A DNA stretch of 51,038 nucleotides from Nostoc punctiforme NIES-2108 (GTDB lineage: Bacteria > Cyanobacteriota > Cyanobacteriia > Cyanobacteriales > Nostocaceae), in contig LXQE01000174.1 of assembly GCA_003326195.1 (NCBI GenBank), positions 9,403 through 60,440 on the forward strand, in the 5' to 3' direction. The notes under the pieces are model-generated. The model worked only from the letters and a program-made list of their open reading frames with translations. It was not told the origin of the DNA and ran no database searches. Positions 17,800-26,507 of this stretch are shown here, in pieces. How positions within the stretch are numbered: the stretch's first letter is position 1; each line of letters opens with the position of its first letter. The translations under genes were made by a program, and so were the position numbers.

Positions 17800-17933
17800 A
17801 GGGTAATTTTGCCTAAAAGAATTGCGTCTAGGGTAGTCCAGCAGTGCTTATCTACAAAATTTTACGGAAAATGCGGTAAATTTCTTGTAGAAGCTGGAAA
17901 TAATTCGGCACAACTATCATAGGGCTTTGCAGG
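17800..17933. promoter_or_regulatory. Divergent promoter region, Trypco1 gene / caspase-nSTAND gene
   Basis: A 134-bp spacer between the two divergent starts. It is short enough that both genes probably share control. No clear operator palindrome was seen. Confidence 0.5.
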
Positions 17934-20765
17934 ATGAGTCGAGACGCTTTGGTGGTGGGAATTAATACGTATGACCGCTTAAAATGTCTCAACGCACCAG
18001 CTGCCGATGGTGAAGCGATCGCTCAAATCTTACAACAATATGGTGAATTTCGGGTAACGCGGCTACCAGCAGTCAAAGACAAGGAAAACCAGACGATTCG
18101 CATTGGTAAGCAAACTAAAGTTAGTTTAACTCAGTTAGAAAGAGCGATCGTCCAATTGTTTAAGCCAGATGGGAAGCCGCCAGACACAGCGCTACTATAT
18201 TTTTCCGGTCATGGATTGCGGAAAAATGTCGGAATTCAGGAAGGCTTTTTAGCGACGAGTGAAGTCAACCCTGACGCGGGTAATTGGGGATTATCTCTAC
18301 AATGGCTGCGGCGACTGCTGCAAGAAAGTGAAGTAAGACAACAAATTGTGATTTTGGATTGCTGCTATAGCGGGGAAGTGCTAAATTTTGCAGAGGCAGA
18401 TCCAGGCGATCGCGGTAAAGGTAGAGATAGGTGTTTTATTGCGGCTTCTCGTGATTTTGAAGTTGCTTTTGAAGAAATCAACAGCCAACACAGCGTACTA
18501 ACTGCCGCACTGCTGAAAGGTTTGGAACCAAAACAAGATCGTTGGGTGAGTAACTACACTTTAGTAGACTTGCTCAATCAAGAACATCACCCGTTCCCCC
18601 AGCGTCCCATATTTGCTAACTCTGGTGAAGCAATTAATCTTACCCGCAAGTGGAATTCCTCTCCTGTTAACTCCACAGTACAGGTATCAGCTATTTGTCC
18701 TTACAAAGGGTTATCTTATTTTGATTGCACAGAAGCAGATGCCAACTTATTTTATGGCAGAACAGCGTTAACTGATGAATTATTAGAAAAAGTGCGATCG
18801 GGTAATTTCTTAGCTGTGTTAGGAGCATCAGGAAGTGGTAAATCTAGTGTTGTGAGAGCGGGTTTACTTTATCAATTAAAGTTAGGACGTAGGTTATCAG
18901 GTAGCGATACTTGGCAGTTGAAAATATTTCGACCGGGGATTAATCCCTTACAAAATTTAGCACTGGCATTTGTAGAATCAGAATTATCAGATATTGAACG
19001 CGCATCTCAATTAGCAAAAGCAGAAGAATTAATAGTTAAAGGCGCAGTTGGTTTAGGACAGTTGATTACAGCCGCACAAACTCAGCGCTTTGTGTTAGTG
19101 GTAGACCAATTTGAAGAAACTTTTACTCAATGTCAAGACATTACAAAACGACAGCAGTTTTTTGAATGTGTGCTAGGTGCTTTGCAGCGTGATGATAATA
19201 AACTCTGCCTAATAATCACAATGCGGGCTGATTTTTTTGGCAAATGTCTGGAACAAGAGTATGGCGGACTAGCTAAAAAAATTCAAGACCATTTAGTAAC
19301 AGTAACACCGATGAATCGGGAGGAATTAGAAACAGCAATTATCAAACCTGCTGAATCTATGAACTTAGCAGTAGAACCGGAATTAGTTTCTCAAATGATT
19401 GCAGATGTAGAAAATTCACCGGGGAGTTTACCGTTGTTGCAGTACACGCTAACAGAACTATGGCAGCAAAGAACTGAAGAACGTTTAACCCTGACTACCT
19501 ATAGCAAACTAGGTGGAGTCAGGGGAACGCTGCAAACACGCGCGACAGAAGTTTATGAGTCATTATCACTTGAGGAACAACAAGCGACAAAACGGATTTT
19601 TTTAGAATTGACGCAGTTGGGAGAAGGAACAGAAGATACGCGTAGACAGGTTGTGCAACGAGATTTAGTTACTTCACAGCATCCAGAAGTTGTGATTAAT
19701 AGAATAATTCAACGGTTAGCTGATGAGAAGCTAGTTGTCACCAGTACCTTATCTAATCAAATTGCTGTGGTAGATGTGGCACATGAAGCACTGATTCGCT
19801 ATTGGTTGCTATTACGCAAATGGATTGAGGAAAGTCGGGACATACTGCGACAAAAGCGGAAAATTGAAGCGGCAGCTATTGAATGGCGAGATAGAAGAAG
19901 GTTAAAGGATTATTTGCTTCAGGGGAAGCGGTTAAGAGAGATAGAATATTTTCACAAGCAACAAACTGAGAACTTAAGATTATCTGATCTAGCTATTGAG
20001 TTTATTCAAGCAAGTGTCACACAAAGAAGGAATAATCATGTTAAAAGCGTTTGTGTTTTCTTAATTATTCCACTAGGTTTATCACTAGGGGTCATTTTTG
20101 AGAAACCGATTACAATAGCAATCCTTTGGCAAACCGTCAATACTGCTAAGAGAGATAAGTTTAGTCAGATAATAGTAGTTCCAGCACTGGAAAAACTGGT
20201 ACAAGCTTGTGAAAGTCTATCTTACAGAGATTTTAGCGGTCTTAACCTCCGCTTTGCCAACCTTAGTAATGCCGACCTCCGCCTTGCTAACCTCAACAAA
20301 ACCAACCTTAGCAATGTAGACCTTAGCGATGCCATTCTCAATGGTGCCAACCTTAGCAATGCCAACCTCACCAATGCTAACCTCACCAATGCCAACTTCC
20401 GCAGCGCTAAACTCAACAGTGTCAACCTCAGCAATGCCAATCTCACCAATGCCATCCTCAGCAATAGCAGGTTGCCTGTAGCTGGTGGTTTATATTTACC
20501 ACGATATGATACATTCCAATGTGTCAATACAGATGCTGAACTCAATAGTGTCTACCTTGGCAATGCGGATCTCAGCAATGCCACGCTCAATGGTGCTAAC
20601 CTTATCGATGTCAACCTCAGCAATGTCAACCTCAACAATGCCAACCTCAAAGATGCCAAAAATCTGACTCCCCAACAAGTTAAATCCGCTAGAAATTGGG
20701 ATAAAGCAAAGTACGACGAGGATTTTCGTGCCAAGCTCGGTTTACCACCAGAACCACCTAAGTGA
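17934..20765 (+). CDS. Caspase-like protease fused to nSTAND NTPase and pentapeptide repeats
   Basis: 943 residues. Domain 1 (1-240) is a C14 caspase-like (metacaspase) protease: catalytic H93 in YFSGHG and C144 in LDCCYSG. Domain 2 (about 255-690) is an nSTAND1-type P-loop NTPase: CPYKGLSYFD lead-in, Walker A GASGSGKS (297-304), Walker B VLVVDQFEE (D391, E394/E395), and a winged-helix-like EALIRYWLLLRKWIEE region. One membrane segment lies near 700-730 (VFLIIPLGLSLGVIF). The C-terminus (about 766-920) is a pentapeptide-repeat helix (A-N/D-L units), broken once by a 40-residue insertion at LPVAGGLYLPRYDTFQCVN. STAND NTPases act as ligand-triggered switches; a sensor-triggered protease, possibly antiviral, is inferred. 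No own sensor other than the pentapeptide part is recognised. Confidence 0.93.
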   Translation: MSRDALVVGINTYDRLKCLNAPAADGEAIAQILQQYGEFRVTRLPAVKDKENQTIRIGKQTKVSLTQLERAIVQLFKPDGKPPDTALLYFSGHGLRKNVGIQEGFLATSEVNPDAGNWGLSLQWLRRLLQESEVRQQIVILDCCYSGEVLNFAEADPGDRGKGRDRCFIAASRDFEVAFEEINSQHSVLTAALLKGLEPKQDRWVSNYTLVDLLNQEHHPFPQRPIFANSGEAINLTRKWNSSPVNSTVQVSAICPYKGLSYFDCTEADANLFYGRTALTDELLEKVRSGNFLAVLGASGSGKSSVVRAGLLYQLKLGRRLSGSDTWQLKIFRPGINPLQNLALAFVESELSDIERASQLAKAEELIVKGAVGLGQLITAAQTQRFVLVVDQFEETFTQCQDITKRQQFFECVLGALQRDDNKLCLIITMRADFFGKCLEQEYGGLAKKIQDHLVTVTPMNREELETAIIKPAESMNLAVEPELVSQMIADVENSPGSLPLLQYTLTELWQQRTEERLTLTTYSKLGGVRGTLQTRATEVYESLSLEEQQATKRIFLELTQLGEGTEDTRRQVVQRDLVTSQHPEVVINRIIQRLADEKLVVTSTLSNQIAVVDVAHEALIRYWLLLRKWIEESRDILRQKRKIEAAAIEWRDRRRLKDYLLQGKRLREIEYFHKQQTENLRLSDLAIEFIQASVTQRRNNHVKSVCVFLIIPLGLSLGVIFEKPITIAILWQTVNTAKRDKFSQIIVVPALEKLVQACESLSYRDFSGLNLRFANLSNADLRLANLNKTNLSNVDLSDAILNGANLSNANLTNANLTNANFRSAKLNSVNLSNANLTNAILSNSRLPVAGGLYLPRYDTFQCVNTDAELNSVYLGNADLSNATLNGANLIDVNLSNVNLNNANLKDAKNLTPQQVKSARNWDKAKYDEDFRAKLGLPPEPPK

Positions 20766-21141
20766 ATACTTTGGGTTGTGTTTTTACTTCTACCCAATCC
20801 CACAATGTAACTTTCTGCAAACTTTTTCTACATCATTATTCGACTAAAAGTAGTTGTTTTGCAATCTTTTTTGCGTCTATGAGTAAAACCAAAAGATTTA
20901 TTTGTCAAAGCGAGTAAAGCTCACAAGACTTAGAGATTGCATCGCTGGCAATGAGTTTTTATAATTAAGCGATCGCACTAAACAAAGACGAACCCTGCAT
21001 CTAGTCTGAAAAAATGGTGTTCAAGAGCGATCGCTCTTTATCGGAGATTGCTTCGCTGGCAATGAGTTTTTATAATTAAGCGATCGCACTAAACAAAGAC
21101 GAACCCTGCATCTAGTCTGAAAAAATGGTGTTCAAGAGCGA

Positions 21142-21171
21142 TGCCTGGGTTGGGCTACGCCTACGCTTGAC
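21142..21171. repeat. Dispersed GCGATGCCTG..GGCTACGCC motif repeat
   Basis: GCGATGCCTGGGTTGGGCTACGCCTACGC. Relatives lie at 21866-21895, 22107-22139, 22640-22673 and 27305-27328. It is a small dispersed Nostoc spacer repeat, here attached to the ends of the 100-bp units. Confidence 0.7.
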
Positions 21172-21260
21172 TCTGAAATTCATTGCTAAGATGTCTTAAT
21201 ACAATTAGTTTGTAGTAAAAAGCTTCATTAAATTTTGATGTCATCCCCAATATAGTTACT

Positions 21261-21839
21261 ATGACAGCGATCGCCATCAACTTAAACCCCATCATCCAAC
21301 TCACCGACAATCAATTTTATCAGTTGTGTCGTGAAAACCCTGAAATCAAATTTGAACGCAATGCAGGGGGAGAACTTCTAATCATGCCACCCACAGGCGG
21401 AGAGACTGGAAATCGTAATATTGAAATTGCGGCAGATTTTGTGATTTGGAATCGTCAAATTCAACTAGGAATTTGCTTCGATTCTTCCACTTGCTTTAAA
21501 TTGCCTAATGGTGCAAACCGTTCTCCTGATGTCGCTTGGATTAGAAAAGAACGATGGGATACACTTACACCTGAAGAGCAAGAAAAGTTTCCACCTATTG
21601 CACCAGACTTCGTTTTAGAGTTAATGTCACCCAGCGATTCTTTGAAAGAAACCCAAGAGAAAATGCAGGAATATATCGATAATGGGGTTAAATTAGGTTG
21701 GTTAATTAATTCAAAATTACGTCAGGTAGAAATCTACCGTCTTGGTCAACCACTGGAAATATTAGAACATCCAAAAGAATTATTAGGTGAAGATATTTTA
21801 CCAGGATTTACTTTAAATTTAGCAATAATCTGGAGATAA
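21261..21839 (+). CDS. Uma2 family endonuclease-like protein (DUF820)
   Basis: 192 residues of the Uma2/DUF820 family, a PD-(D/E)XK-fold group hugely expanded in cyanobacteria. Visible: LTDNQFYQLCRENPEIKFER, ELLIMPPTGGETGNRNIEI, acidic site SPDVAWIRKERW, second acidic segment APDFVLELMSPSDSLKETQEK and the C-terminal LLGEDILPGFTLNL. Full length. Biological role unknown; nuclease activity is inferred from the fold. Flanked on both sides by the 100-bp repeats, so it may have moved with them. ATG start at 21261, no strong ribosome site. Confidence 0.93.
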   Translation: MTAIAINLNPIIQLTDNQFYQLCRENPEIKFERNAGGELLIMPPTGGETGNRNIEIAADFVIWNRQIQLGICFDSSTCFKLPNGANRSPDVAWIRKERWDTLTPEEQEKFPPIAPDFVLELMSPSDSLKETQEKMQEYIDNGVKLGWLINSKLRQVEIYRLGQPLEILEHPKELLGEDILPGFTLNLAIIWR

Positions 21840-22208
21840 ATATTAATTTATGACAGCATCAAAAAGCGATGCCTGCGGCGGGCTACGCCAACGCAACACT
21901 CAAAGATTGCTTCGCTGGCAATGAGTTTTTATAATTAAGCGATCGCACCAAACAAAGACGAACCCTACATCTAGTCTGAAAAAATGGTGTTTAGGAGCGA
22001 TCGCACTTTTCAGAGATTGCTTTGCTGGCAATGAGTTTTTATAATTAAGCGATCGCACCAAACAAAGACGAACCCTGCATCTAGTCTGAAAAAATGGTGT
22101 TCCAGAGCGATGCCTGCGGTATTTGCTAGCCAACGCAACACTCAAAGATTGTTTTGCTGGCAATGAGTTTTTATAATTAGGCGATCGCACCAAACAAAAA
22201 CCAACCCT

Positions 22209-22460
22209 GAAGTCACTCCCATCAACTCTGTAGTTACTCCCGTTAACCCTGTAGTCGCTCCCGTCAAGTCTGTAGTGACTTTCGTCAACCCTGTAGTGAC
22301 TTTCGTCAACTCTGTAGTGACTTTCGTCAACCCTGTAGTGACTTTCGTCAAGTCTGTAGTGACTTTCGTCAACCCTGTAGTGACTTTCGTCAACCCTGTA
22401 GTGACTTTCGTCAACCCTGTAGTCACTCCCGTCAACCCTGTAGTCACTCCCGTCAACTCT
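22209..22460. repeat. Array of exactly 12 x 21-bp tandem repeats
   Basis: Units of the type GTAGTGACTTTCGTCAACCC(T) run from 22209 to 22460, 252 bp with no indels. The outer units (1-3 and 11-12) carry CACTCCCGTCAA/CGCTCC variants and the inner ones the CTTTCGTCAA form. The array interrupts the fifth 100-bp unit after its AACCCTG. Open in one frame on each strand by virtue of the period, but with no sign of a gene. Confidence 0.95.
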
Positions 22461-22471
22461 GCATCTAATCT

Positions 22472-22616
22472 AACGTGAGTTCGATGAACCTCTCCCCAAC
22501 CCCTCTTGGAGGCGGAGAGGGGCAGAAATATAACGAAAAAATTAGGGTTTCAAAGCCTCTCGAAGAGTGGGGGAGAGGAATGGAAGTGGGGTTTTTAGAG
22601 CCGTCGAACTCAAGTT
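22472..22616. mobile_element. 145-bp MITE with 5-bp target duplication
   Basis: Left end AACGTGAGTTCGATG and reverse complement of right end AACTTGAGTTCGACG (13/15). AATCT stands on both sides (22467-22471 and 22617-22621). In uninterrupted copies of the host repeat the same place reads CATCTAGTCTGAAAAAATGG, which confirms the insertion point. The interior contains CCTCTCCCC...GGGGAGAGG palindromic matter and no gene. Confidence 0.75.
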
Positions 22617-22904
22617 AATCTGAAAAAATGGTATCAAACAGCGATGCCTGCGGTATTTGCTAGCCAACGCTTGACTCGGAAATTTGACAGTCGCTACTAG
22701 CGCGGCTGAAAGCACCCAAGAATTAGTAATAACTTGCGAGACCAAATTGAAAATAATGATAATTGCTTAAGTATTGCCAGTGTTTGGGAAATGGTAATCA
22801 AACACAGTATTGGCATCAGCTTTAATTTAAATTTTTCTGAGTTTGTCGAACAATTTTGTCGAACAACAAATAATTATGAAATAGCTTATTCTCACTCATG
22901 ATTC
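22617..22904. other. Spacer with repeat remnants
   Basis: It holds the 3' remainder of the interrupted 100-bp repeat (GAAAAAATGGTATCAAACAG) and a GCGATGCCTGCGGTATTTGC motif copy to about 22690, then AT-rich DNA with CGAACAA direct repeats at 22847-22866. No gene seen. Confidence 0.5.
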
Positions 22905-23894
22905 CTAAGTTTTGCGTTGGTTTATCCAGCGTGCCGCCTCAATAGCAGAGATGAACCGCATAGACACTCTAAAAACCTGGACTTCTCCCGTATTTGGATT
23001 TATTACTTTGAGAAACTGCTTAGGCTGGACATTAGTTCCTTCAACAACACGTAACAATTTGTATTCTTCCCAAGAGTCAATTTCGACTGCGTTCATTTTT
23101 TCAAATAACTTTGTCCAGGCGAGATCGTCGAGTTTACGCTTGCGTTGTAGGGTTATTTTACCGTGATGTGCATTCAGGCTATACCCATCTGTAAAGGCTA
23201 CGGCAGGTGTATTTTCACCGTGGAGATGGTTGTTGCTATCAATATTAATTGTGGTGCAATGGTTGGAAATAATCGCGATATTTTGAAAGAAGAAAGTCCA
23301 GCCGCAATTTTTAACAAAATCTTCTAAAATGAATAGTTGGTTTTCAAATTGCTGGTAGTTGAAACTCTGAATACAAAAGTCAAAATAACTGCATCCTGCA
23401 ATTAAAATTTCCGGTTTGCGACAAGAAGAGAAGATATTTTTAATTAACTGGCTATTGCGTTTACCAAAATGTTCCTCCAAAACATCTCCCCATTGTATTT
23501 CTAACTGATCTTGGAGTAATTTGGCATATTCTTTTGCTAGATGATTGTCAAACAAAGAATGTAAATTTGTTTGTAAATCGACGGGTAATCGCGTGAGCAA
23601 ATATGATTGCAACTTACTGTAAATATTACTCCAGTGGGAACTATTTATAGCATCACCCAGAATTGTCTGAGAATCAACTTTGAGCAAATTCCAGATGTAC
23701 TCGAACCCAGCGTTAGGGCTATCAACGATAATTATTTCAGGTTCAGTAAGTTCGAGTGCAGTATATATTGCTCGAACTGCATCCGTAGCCTGTTGTTGGT
23801 TGATGGGTTCGGTAGATAGTCCAATGTGTTGCCATTTTTCTCGACATCGGGATATGAATGCACGTTGTTCTGGTGTCAGGTAGTCGGCGGACAT
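22905..23894 (-). CDS. DUF6745-like protein, unknown function
   Basis: 329 residues. The N-terminal half is helical (LTPEQRAFISRCREKW..., a typical opening of large bacterial hypothetical families). The second half has DSNNHLHGENTPAVAFTDGY, WHG-like LNAHHGKITL, then VVEGTNVQPKQFLKVINPNTGEVQVFRV and EAARWIN, which is the arrangement I associate with DUF6745 (LHGE..PAV..DG; LL.V.NPDTGE...RVP). Function unknown; cytosolic, no membrane segment. Divergent from the Uma2 gene at 23971 with only 76 bp between starts. ATG start at 23894. Domain name from memory, moderate certainty. Confidence 0.78.
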   Translation of the reverse strand: MSADYLTPEQRAFISRCREKWQHIGLSTEPINQQQATDAVRAIYTALELTEPEIIIVDSPNAGFEYIWNLLKVDSQTILGDAINSSHWSNIYSKLQSYLLTRLPVDLQTNLHSLFDNHLAKEYAKLLQDQLEIQWGDVLEEHFGKRNSQLIKNIFSSCRKPEILIAGCSYFDFCIQSFNYQQFENQLFILEDFVKNCGWTFFFQNIAIISNHCTTINIDSNNHLHGENTPAVAFTDGYSLNAHHGKITLQRKRKLDDLAWTKLFEKMNAVEIDSWEEYKLLRVVEGTNVQPKQFLKVINPNTGEVQVFRVSMRFISAIEAARWINQRKT

Positions 23895-23970
23895 AGCAGG
23901 TATGCGAAATAGTGGCTATCTTGTATTAAAGCAGATTATTTGATTTGGTTAATGAATCGAAAAGTGCTGT

Positions 23971-24675
23971 ATGTATAATTACAATCCCTTAGACTGCCTA
24001 CCTTCATCGGCGGAATTACCAGATTCTGATGATATCCCTGTGGATAACGAACTACAAATATTAATTCCTAATTTATTGTTAGCCATCTTAGCCTCGATTT
24101 GGCAAACCCGTGATGACTGGTTTTTCGGTATCAACATGGGAATTTACTATACACCATTACAACCAGCTATAGTCCCCGATGGGTTTTTGAGTTTAGGTGT
24201 TGAACGTTTTGTTGGAGAAAACGGACGTTCTAGTTACGTTTTCTGGGAAGAAGAAGGGATTACGCCCATTTTAGGTTTAGAAGTGGTTTCTCAAACCTAC
24301 AATGGCGAATATGAACAAAAGAAAATAGATTATGCCCAATTAGGCATTTTATATTACGTCATTTATGCACCAACGCGGCTACGTCGTAAGCGTCAACGTT
24401 TAGAAGTTTATCGCTTAGTTGAAGGTAAATACACTTTACAACTTGGCGATCAAATTTGGATGCCAGAAATTGGTTTAGGGATTGGACGAGAACAGGGTAC
24501 TTATCAAGGAAGAACACGAGAATGGCTGTTTTGGTATGACCAAGATGGTAACAGATACCAAACTCCAGAAGAGATAAACGCACAACAGCAACAACAGCTA
24601 GAACAAACTCAGCAGCAGCTTCAAGAACTTTTAACCAGATTACAACAACAAGGAATTGACCCAAATTTACTATGA
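23971..24675 (+). CDS. Uma2 family endonuclease-like protein (long form)
   Basis: 234 residues of the Uma2/DUF820 family, the second in this region. AIVPDGFLSLGVER, EEEGITPILGLEVVSQTYN and YEQKKIDYAQLGILYYVIY carry the PD-(D/E)XK-type acidic residues and lysine. The C-terminal 40 residues are Gln-rich and coiled-coil-like (NAQQQQQLEQTQQQLQELL), a form common among cyanobacterial paralogues. Role unknown; nuclease activity inferred from fold. ATG at 23971 preceded by AAAAGTG. Standalone. Confidence 0.92.
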   Translation: MYNYNPLDCLPSSAELPDSDDIPVDNELQILIPNLLLAILASIWQTRDDWFFGINMGIYYTPLQPAIVPDGFLSLGVERFVGENGRSSYVFWEEEGITPILGLEVVSQTYNGEYEQKKIDYAQLGILYYVIYAPTRLRRKRQRLEVYRLVEGKYTLQLGDQIWMPEIGLGIGREQGTYQGRTREWLFWYDQDGNRYQTPEEINAQQQQQLEQTQQQLQELLTRLQQQGIDPNLL

Positions 24676-24901
24676 ACTACCCCAGGCTCAAACTTTTGCA
24701 CAGCTAGAGATAGTTCATTATCTGAGTTTTATACCTGCACAAGTCAGATAAAACCTATTACCTTCTAAGTTTTGTTGACTTTTCATCCTCCAGAAGTGAG
24801 GAAATACACTGAGTTTGCAACGCTTTAAAGCAGCAGAATGAATTCAAATTTAAGGAGAGTTAGGGATAATCAAGCCTTAACCCAAAAGTATTTGCAGATA
24901 A

Positions 24902-26398
24902 TTAACTGCGATTATCTATCTGAGCGCGTTGCAAACTTCCAGAGAAGTCAACATAAACACTTTTCCATTCTGTGAAAACATCCAAAGCAGTAGTTCCAGC
25001 TTCGCGGTGTCCGTTACCGGTTTGTTTCACACCACCAAAGGGCAAGTGTACCTCTGCGCCAATAGTGGGGCCGTTAATATAGGTGATACCTGCTTCGATG
25101 TCGCGCATGGCAGTAAAAGCCCGATTGATATCGCGGGTGTAAACTGAAGAAGAAAGACCATAATTGCTATCGTTGAGAATTGCGATCGCTTCCTCAAAGG
25201 AGTTAACCTCAATTAATGCCACCACTGGCCCAAATATCTCCTCACGAGCAACTCGCATATCAGGAGTTACATCATCCAAAATAGTTGGTTGAAAGAAGTA
25301 ACCGTTTTTCAACGAGCCTTCACTAGCGATTTCTCCACCAATTAAAACTTTTGCTCCTTCTTCACGAGCAATATCCAAATACTTGCTCACCTGTTGAAGT
25401 TGCTTTTCGTTGACAATCGGGCCAATATCTGTATCAGAGTCAATGCCAGCACCCAAGCGTAACTTACTAGTACGCTCATAAAGCATAGCAGTAAATTTTT
25501 CCTTGATATCACGATGCAAAATCAGCCGACTGGTAGCCGTACACCGTTGCCCAGTTGTGCCAAATGCTCCCCACACTGCACCATCAAGAGCAAGTTCTAA
25601 ATCGGCATCTTCCATCACCACTTGAGCGTTTTTACCACCCATTTCCAAACAGACACGCTTGTGAGTGCGTCCGCAAGTCGCACCGACAAAAGCACCTGTT
25701 TCTGAGGAACCGGTAAAGGATACTAAATCAACATTGGGATGCTCAACTAAAGCTTTCCCTACCTCTTCTCCCACACCATGCACCAAGTTAATTACTCCTG
25801 GTGGTAAACCTGCTTGTTGAAAAATTTCAATCAATTTAGTTGCACAGGCGGAAGTATCTTCAGCCGGTTTGAGGATGACTGTATTGCCACACACCAAAGC
25901 TGGCATAGCTTTCCAGCAAGGAATTGCCACAGGGAAATTCCAGGGAGTAATTAAGGCGCAGACTCCGATGGGCATCCGCACAGTCATGGCAAATTTATTG
26001 GACATTTCCGAGGGTGTAGTTTGCCCAAATAGTCGCCTTCCTTCGCCAGCACTGTAAAAGGCGCAGTCAATACCTTCTTGGACATCTCCCCTAGCTTCCG
26101 TCAAGGGTTTACCCATTTCCCGACTGATTAATTGGGCAAGTTCTTCTTTATGCTGGAGTAATATTTCCCCAACGCGAAAAATGTATTCTGCTCTGGCTGG
26201 GGCCGGGACTTTGCGCCAACTGTGGTAGGCTTTACGGGCTGCGGCTACCGCTGTATCTACATCTTTAACTTGAGAACGGGGAAATGTGGCCACGACTTCG
26301 GTTTTGTCGGCAGGGTTGCGACTTTCTAGGGTTGCTTCTCCTACAGCACTCAACCATTGACCGTCTATATAATTACGGCAAGATAGCGGAGTTGTCAT
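24902..26398 (-). CDS. NAD(P)+-dependent aldehyde dehydrogenase
   Basis: 498 residues, standard ALDH length. Lead NYIDGQWLSA; cofactor-site PWNFPVAIPCWKAMPALVCG and ILKPAEDTS; Rossmann SFTGSSETGAFVG; catalytic general base Glu in VCLEMGGKNAQ; nucleophile Cys in GTTGQRCTATSR; C-terminal EIFGPVVALIEV and PFGGVKQTGNGHREAG. The close resemblance is to the aminoadipic/aromatic semialdehyde-type ALDHs of cyanobacteria, but the substrate cannot be fixed. The cyclase-family hydrolase gene lies 109 bp upstream on the same strand, so the pair may be cotranscribed. ATG start at 26398. Confidence 0.94.
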   Translation of the reverse strand: MTTPLSCRNYIDGQWLSAVGEATLESRNPADKTEVVATFPRSQVKDVDTAVAAARKAYHSWRKVPAPARAEYIFRVGEILLQHKEELAQLISREMGKPLTEARGDVQEGIDCAFYSAGEGRRLFGQTTPSEMSNKFAMTVRMPIGVCALITPWNFPVAIPCWKAMPALVCGNTVILKPAEDTSACATKLIEIFQQAGLPPGVINLVHGVGEEVGKALVEHPNVDLVSFTGSSETGAFVGATCGRTHKRVCLEMGGKNAQVVMEDADLELALDGAVWGAFGTTGQRCTATSRLILHRDIKEKFTAMLYERTSKLRLGAGIDSDTDIGPIVNEKQLQQVSKYLDIAREEGAKVLIGGEIASEGSLKNGYFFQPTILDDVTPDMRVAREEIFGPVVALIEVNSFEEAIAILNDSNYGLSSSVYTRDINRAFTAMRDIEAGITYINGPTIGAEVHLPFGGVKQTGNGHREAGTTALDVFTEWKSVYVDFSGSLQRAQIDNRS

Positions 26399-26507
26399 TT
26401 TGAAAATCTCCGATGATCCACTGAAACTTGTGTATTAAGTTTGCTTGCTTTCTAGGTTATCCTCAAGTTTAGGAAATTGGCGCGATAAGCAAATATCGAT
26501 ATAAAAA

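Larger units (their letters stand above)
20934..22208. repeat. Five dispersed copies of a roughly 100-bp repeat unit
   Basis: Copies start at AGATTG near 20934, 21045, 21904, 22014 and 22146. Each reads AGATTGCTTCGCTGGCAATG, AGTTTTTATAATTAAGCGAT, then CGCAC.AAACAAAGACGAACC and CTGCATCTAGTCTGAAAAAA followed by TGGTGTTCAAGAGCGA. Copies 1-2 and 3-4 are head-to-tail pairs flanking a Uma2 gene; copy 5 is interrupted by the 21-bp array and a MITE. Each holds one HIP1 octamer. No protein is encoded. Confidence 0.92.

Noticed and set aside
22209..22460. CRISPR array
   Set aside because: Units are 21 bp, contiguous, without spacers, and no cas gene is near. It is a simple tandem repeat.
22142..22478. 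Long frames through the 21-bp array on both strands
   Set aside because: They are open only because 21 is a multiple of 3; composition is purely repeat (V-T-F-V-N type heptads) with no ribosome site or family resemblance.
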